From Saprospirales bacterium (GTDB lineage Bacteria; Bacteroidota; Bacteroidia; Chitinophagales; Saprospiraceae): DNA of 6,180 nt. Below, one piece after another: positions 6,083 to 6,180 of this stretch (within the stretch, counting starts at the first letter, position 1; each line of letters begins with the position of its first letter). Position numbers and translations under genes: made by a program. The notes below the pieces were generated by a model that worked only from the letters and a program-made list of their open reading frames with translations, searched no databases and had not been told where the DNA came from. Location of the stretch: assembly GCA_003448025.1 (NCBI GenBank), contig DLXL01000462.1, forward strand, positions 1 to 6,180, read 5' to 3'.

Positions 6083-6180
6083 GTTGGCGTTCGGCTGGGT
6101 GATTCCTGGAATTTGGTCAGGGTGTTTATTGATATAGCACGGCCTAATAATTTCAATGAGATTGTTCACTGAACTGTGTC
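6083..6180. other. Right-hand non-coding end, no gene supported
   Basis: This stretch returns to mixed base composition after the C-free repeat. No open frame here has protein-like support. Two short perfect inverted repeats occur (6102-6112 and 6164-6174, five-base arms each), which is within chance. An ATG at 6156 is open for eight codons to the window edge and could be the start of a downstream gene, but it is too short to judge. No intrinsic terminator with a T tract is visible after porP/sprF. Confidence 0.4.

Noticed and set aside
6081..6137. Small open frame MLAFGWVIPGIWSGCLLI
   Set aside because: Eighteen codons, its ATG lies in the tail of the tandem repeat, and nothing supports translation.
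6102..6174. Two short perfect inverted repeats, ATTCC-T-GGAAT and GTTCA-C-TGAAC
   Set aside because: Five-base arms are expected by chance in this length, and no T tract follows that would make either a terminator.
6071..6178. Open frame of about 35 codons on the minus strand entering from the right edge and ending at the TAA read from 6073-6071
   Set aside because: This length is expected by chance, the end runs into the tandem repeat, and the peptide matches no family I recognise; more sequence to the right would decide it.
6156..6180. ATG open to the window edge, beginning MRLFTELC
   Set aside because: Eight codons are too few to support a gene and no promoter or signal peptide can be judged.

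Overview
The window reads as a piece of a Bacteroidota chromosome. Three things point there: a giant exported repeat protein ending in the gliding-motility-associated (CHU_C, type B) C-terminal sorting domain, a PorP/SprF-family outer-membrane protein directly behind it, and start codons without a Shine-Dalgarno in front of either gene as called. The roughly even base composition and the gene style would fit the Saprospirales/Chitinophagales side of the phylum, but that placement is inference.

Layout: bases 1-80 are non-coding and hold a heptamer tandem repeat cut by the window edge, then a G-free pyrimidine-rich leader. Bases 81-4925 encode a 1614-residue secreted surface protein: signal peptide, three cohesin-like beta-sandwich modules, about thirteen SprB-like repeats of 74-84 residues, and a type IX secretion C-terminal domain. 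Bases 4926-5041 are a short intergenic gap with a long imperfect hairpin, a second G-poor leader and a G-quadruplex motif on the minus strand. Bases 5042-5992 encode the 316-residue PorP/SprF protein. Bases 5993-6180 are non-coding as far as can be seen and carry an octamer/16-mer tandem repeat inside a 105-base stretch with no C on the plus strand.

The two genes look like a functional pair. In the family, type B substrates of the type IX secretion system (SprB is the best known) need a neighbouring SprF-like barrel for export or surface attachment. The inferred product is a long fibre-like adhesin displayed on the cell surface, with cohesin-like modules at the far end, a repeat stalk, and the sorting domain nearest the membrane. 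No core secretion genes lie in the window. The general gene pair is a known theme; the less ordinary parts are the cohesin triad at the tip, the paired cysteine pattern in it, and the structured, strand-asymmetric DNA around both genes.
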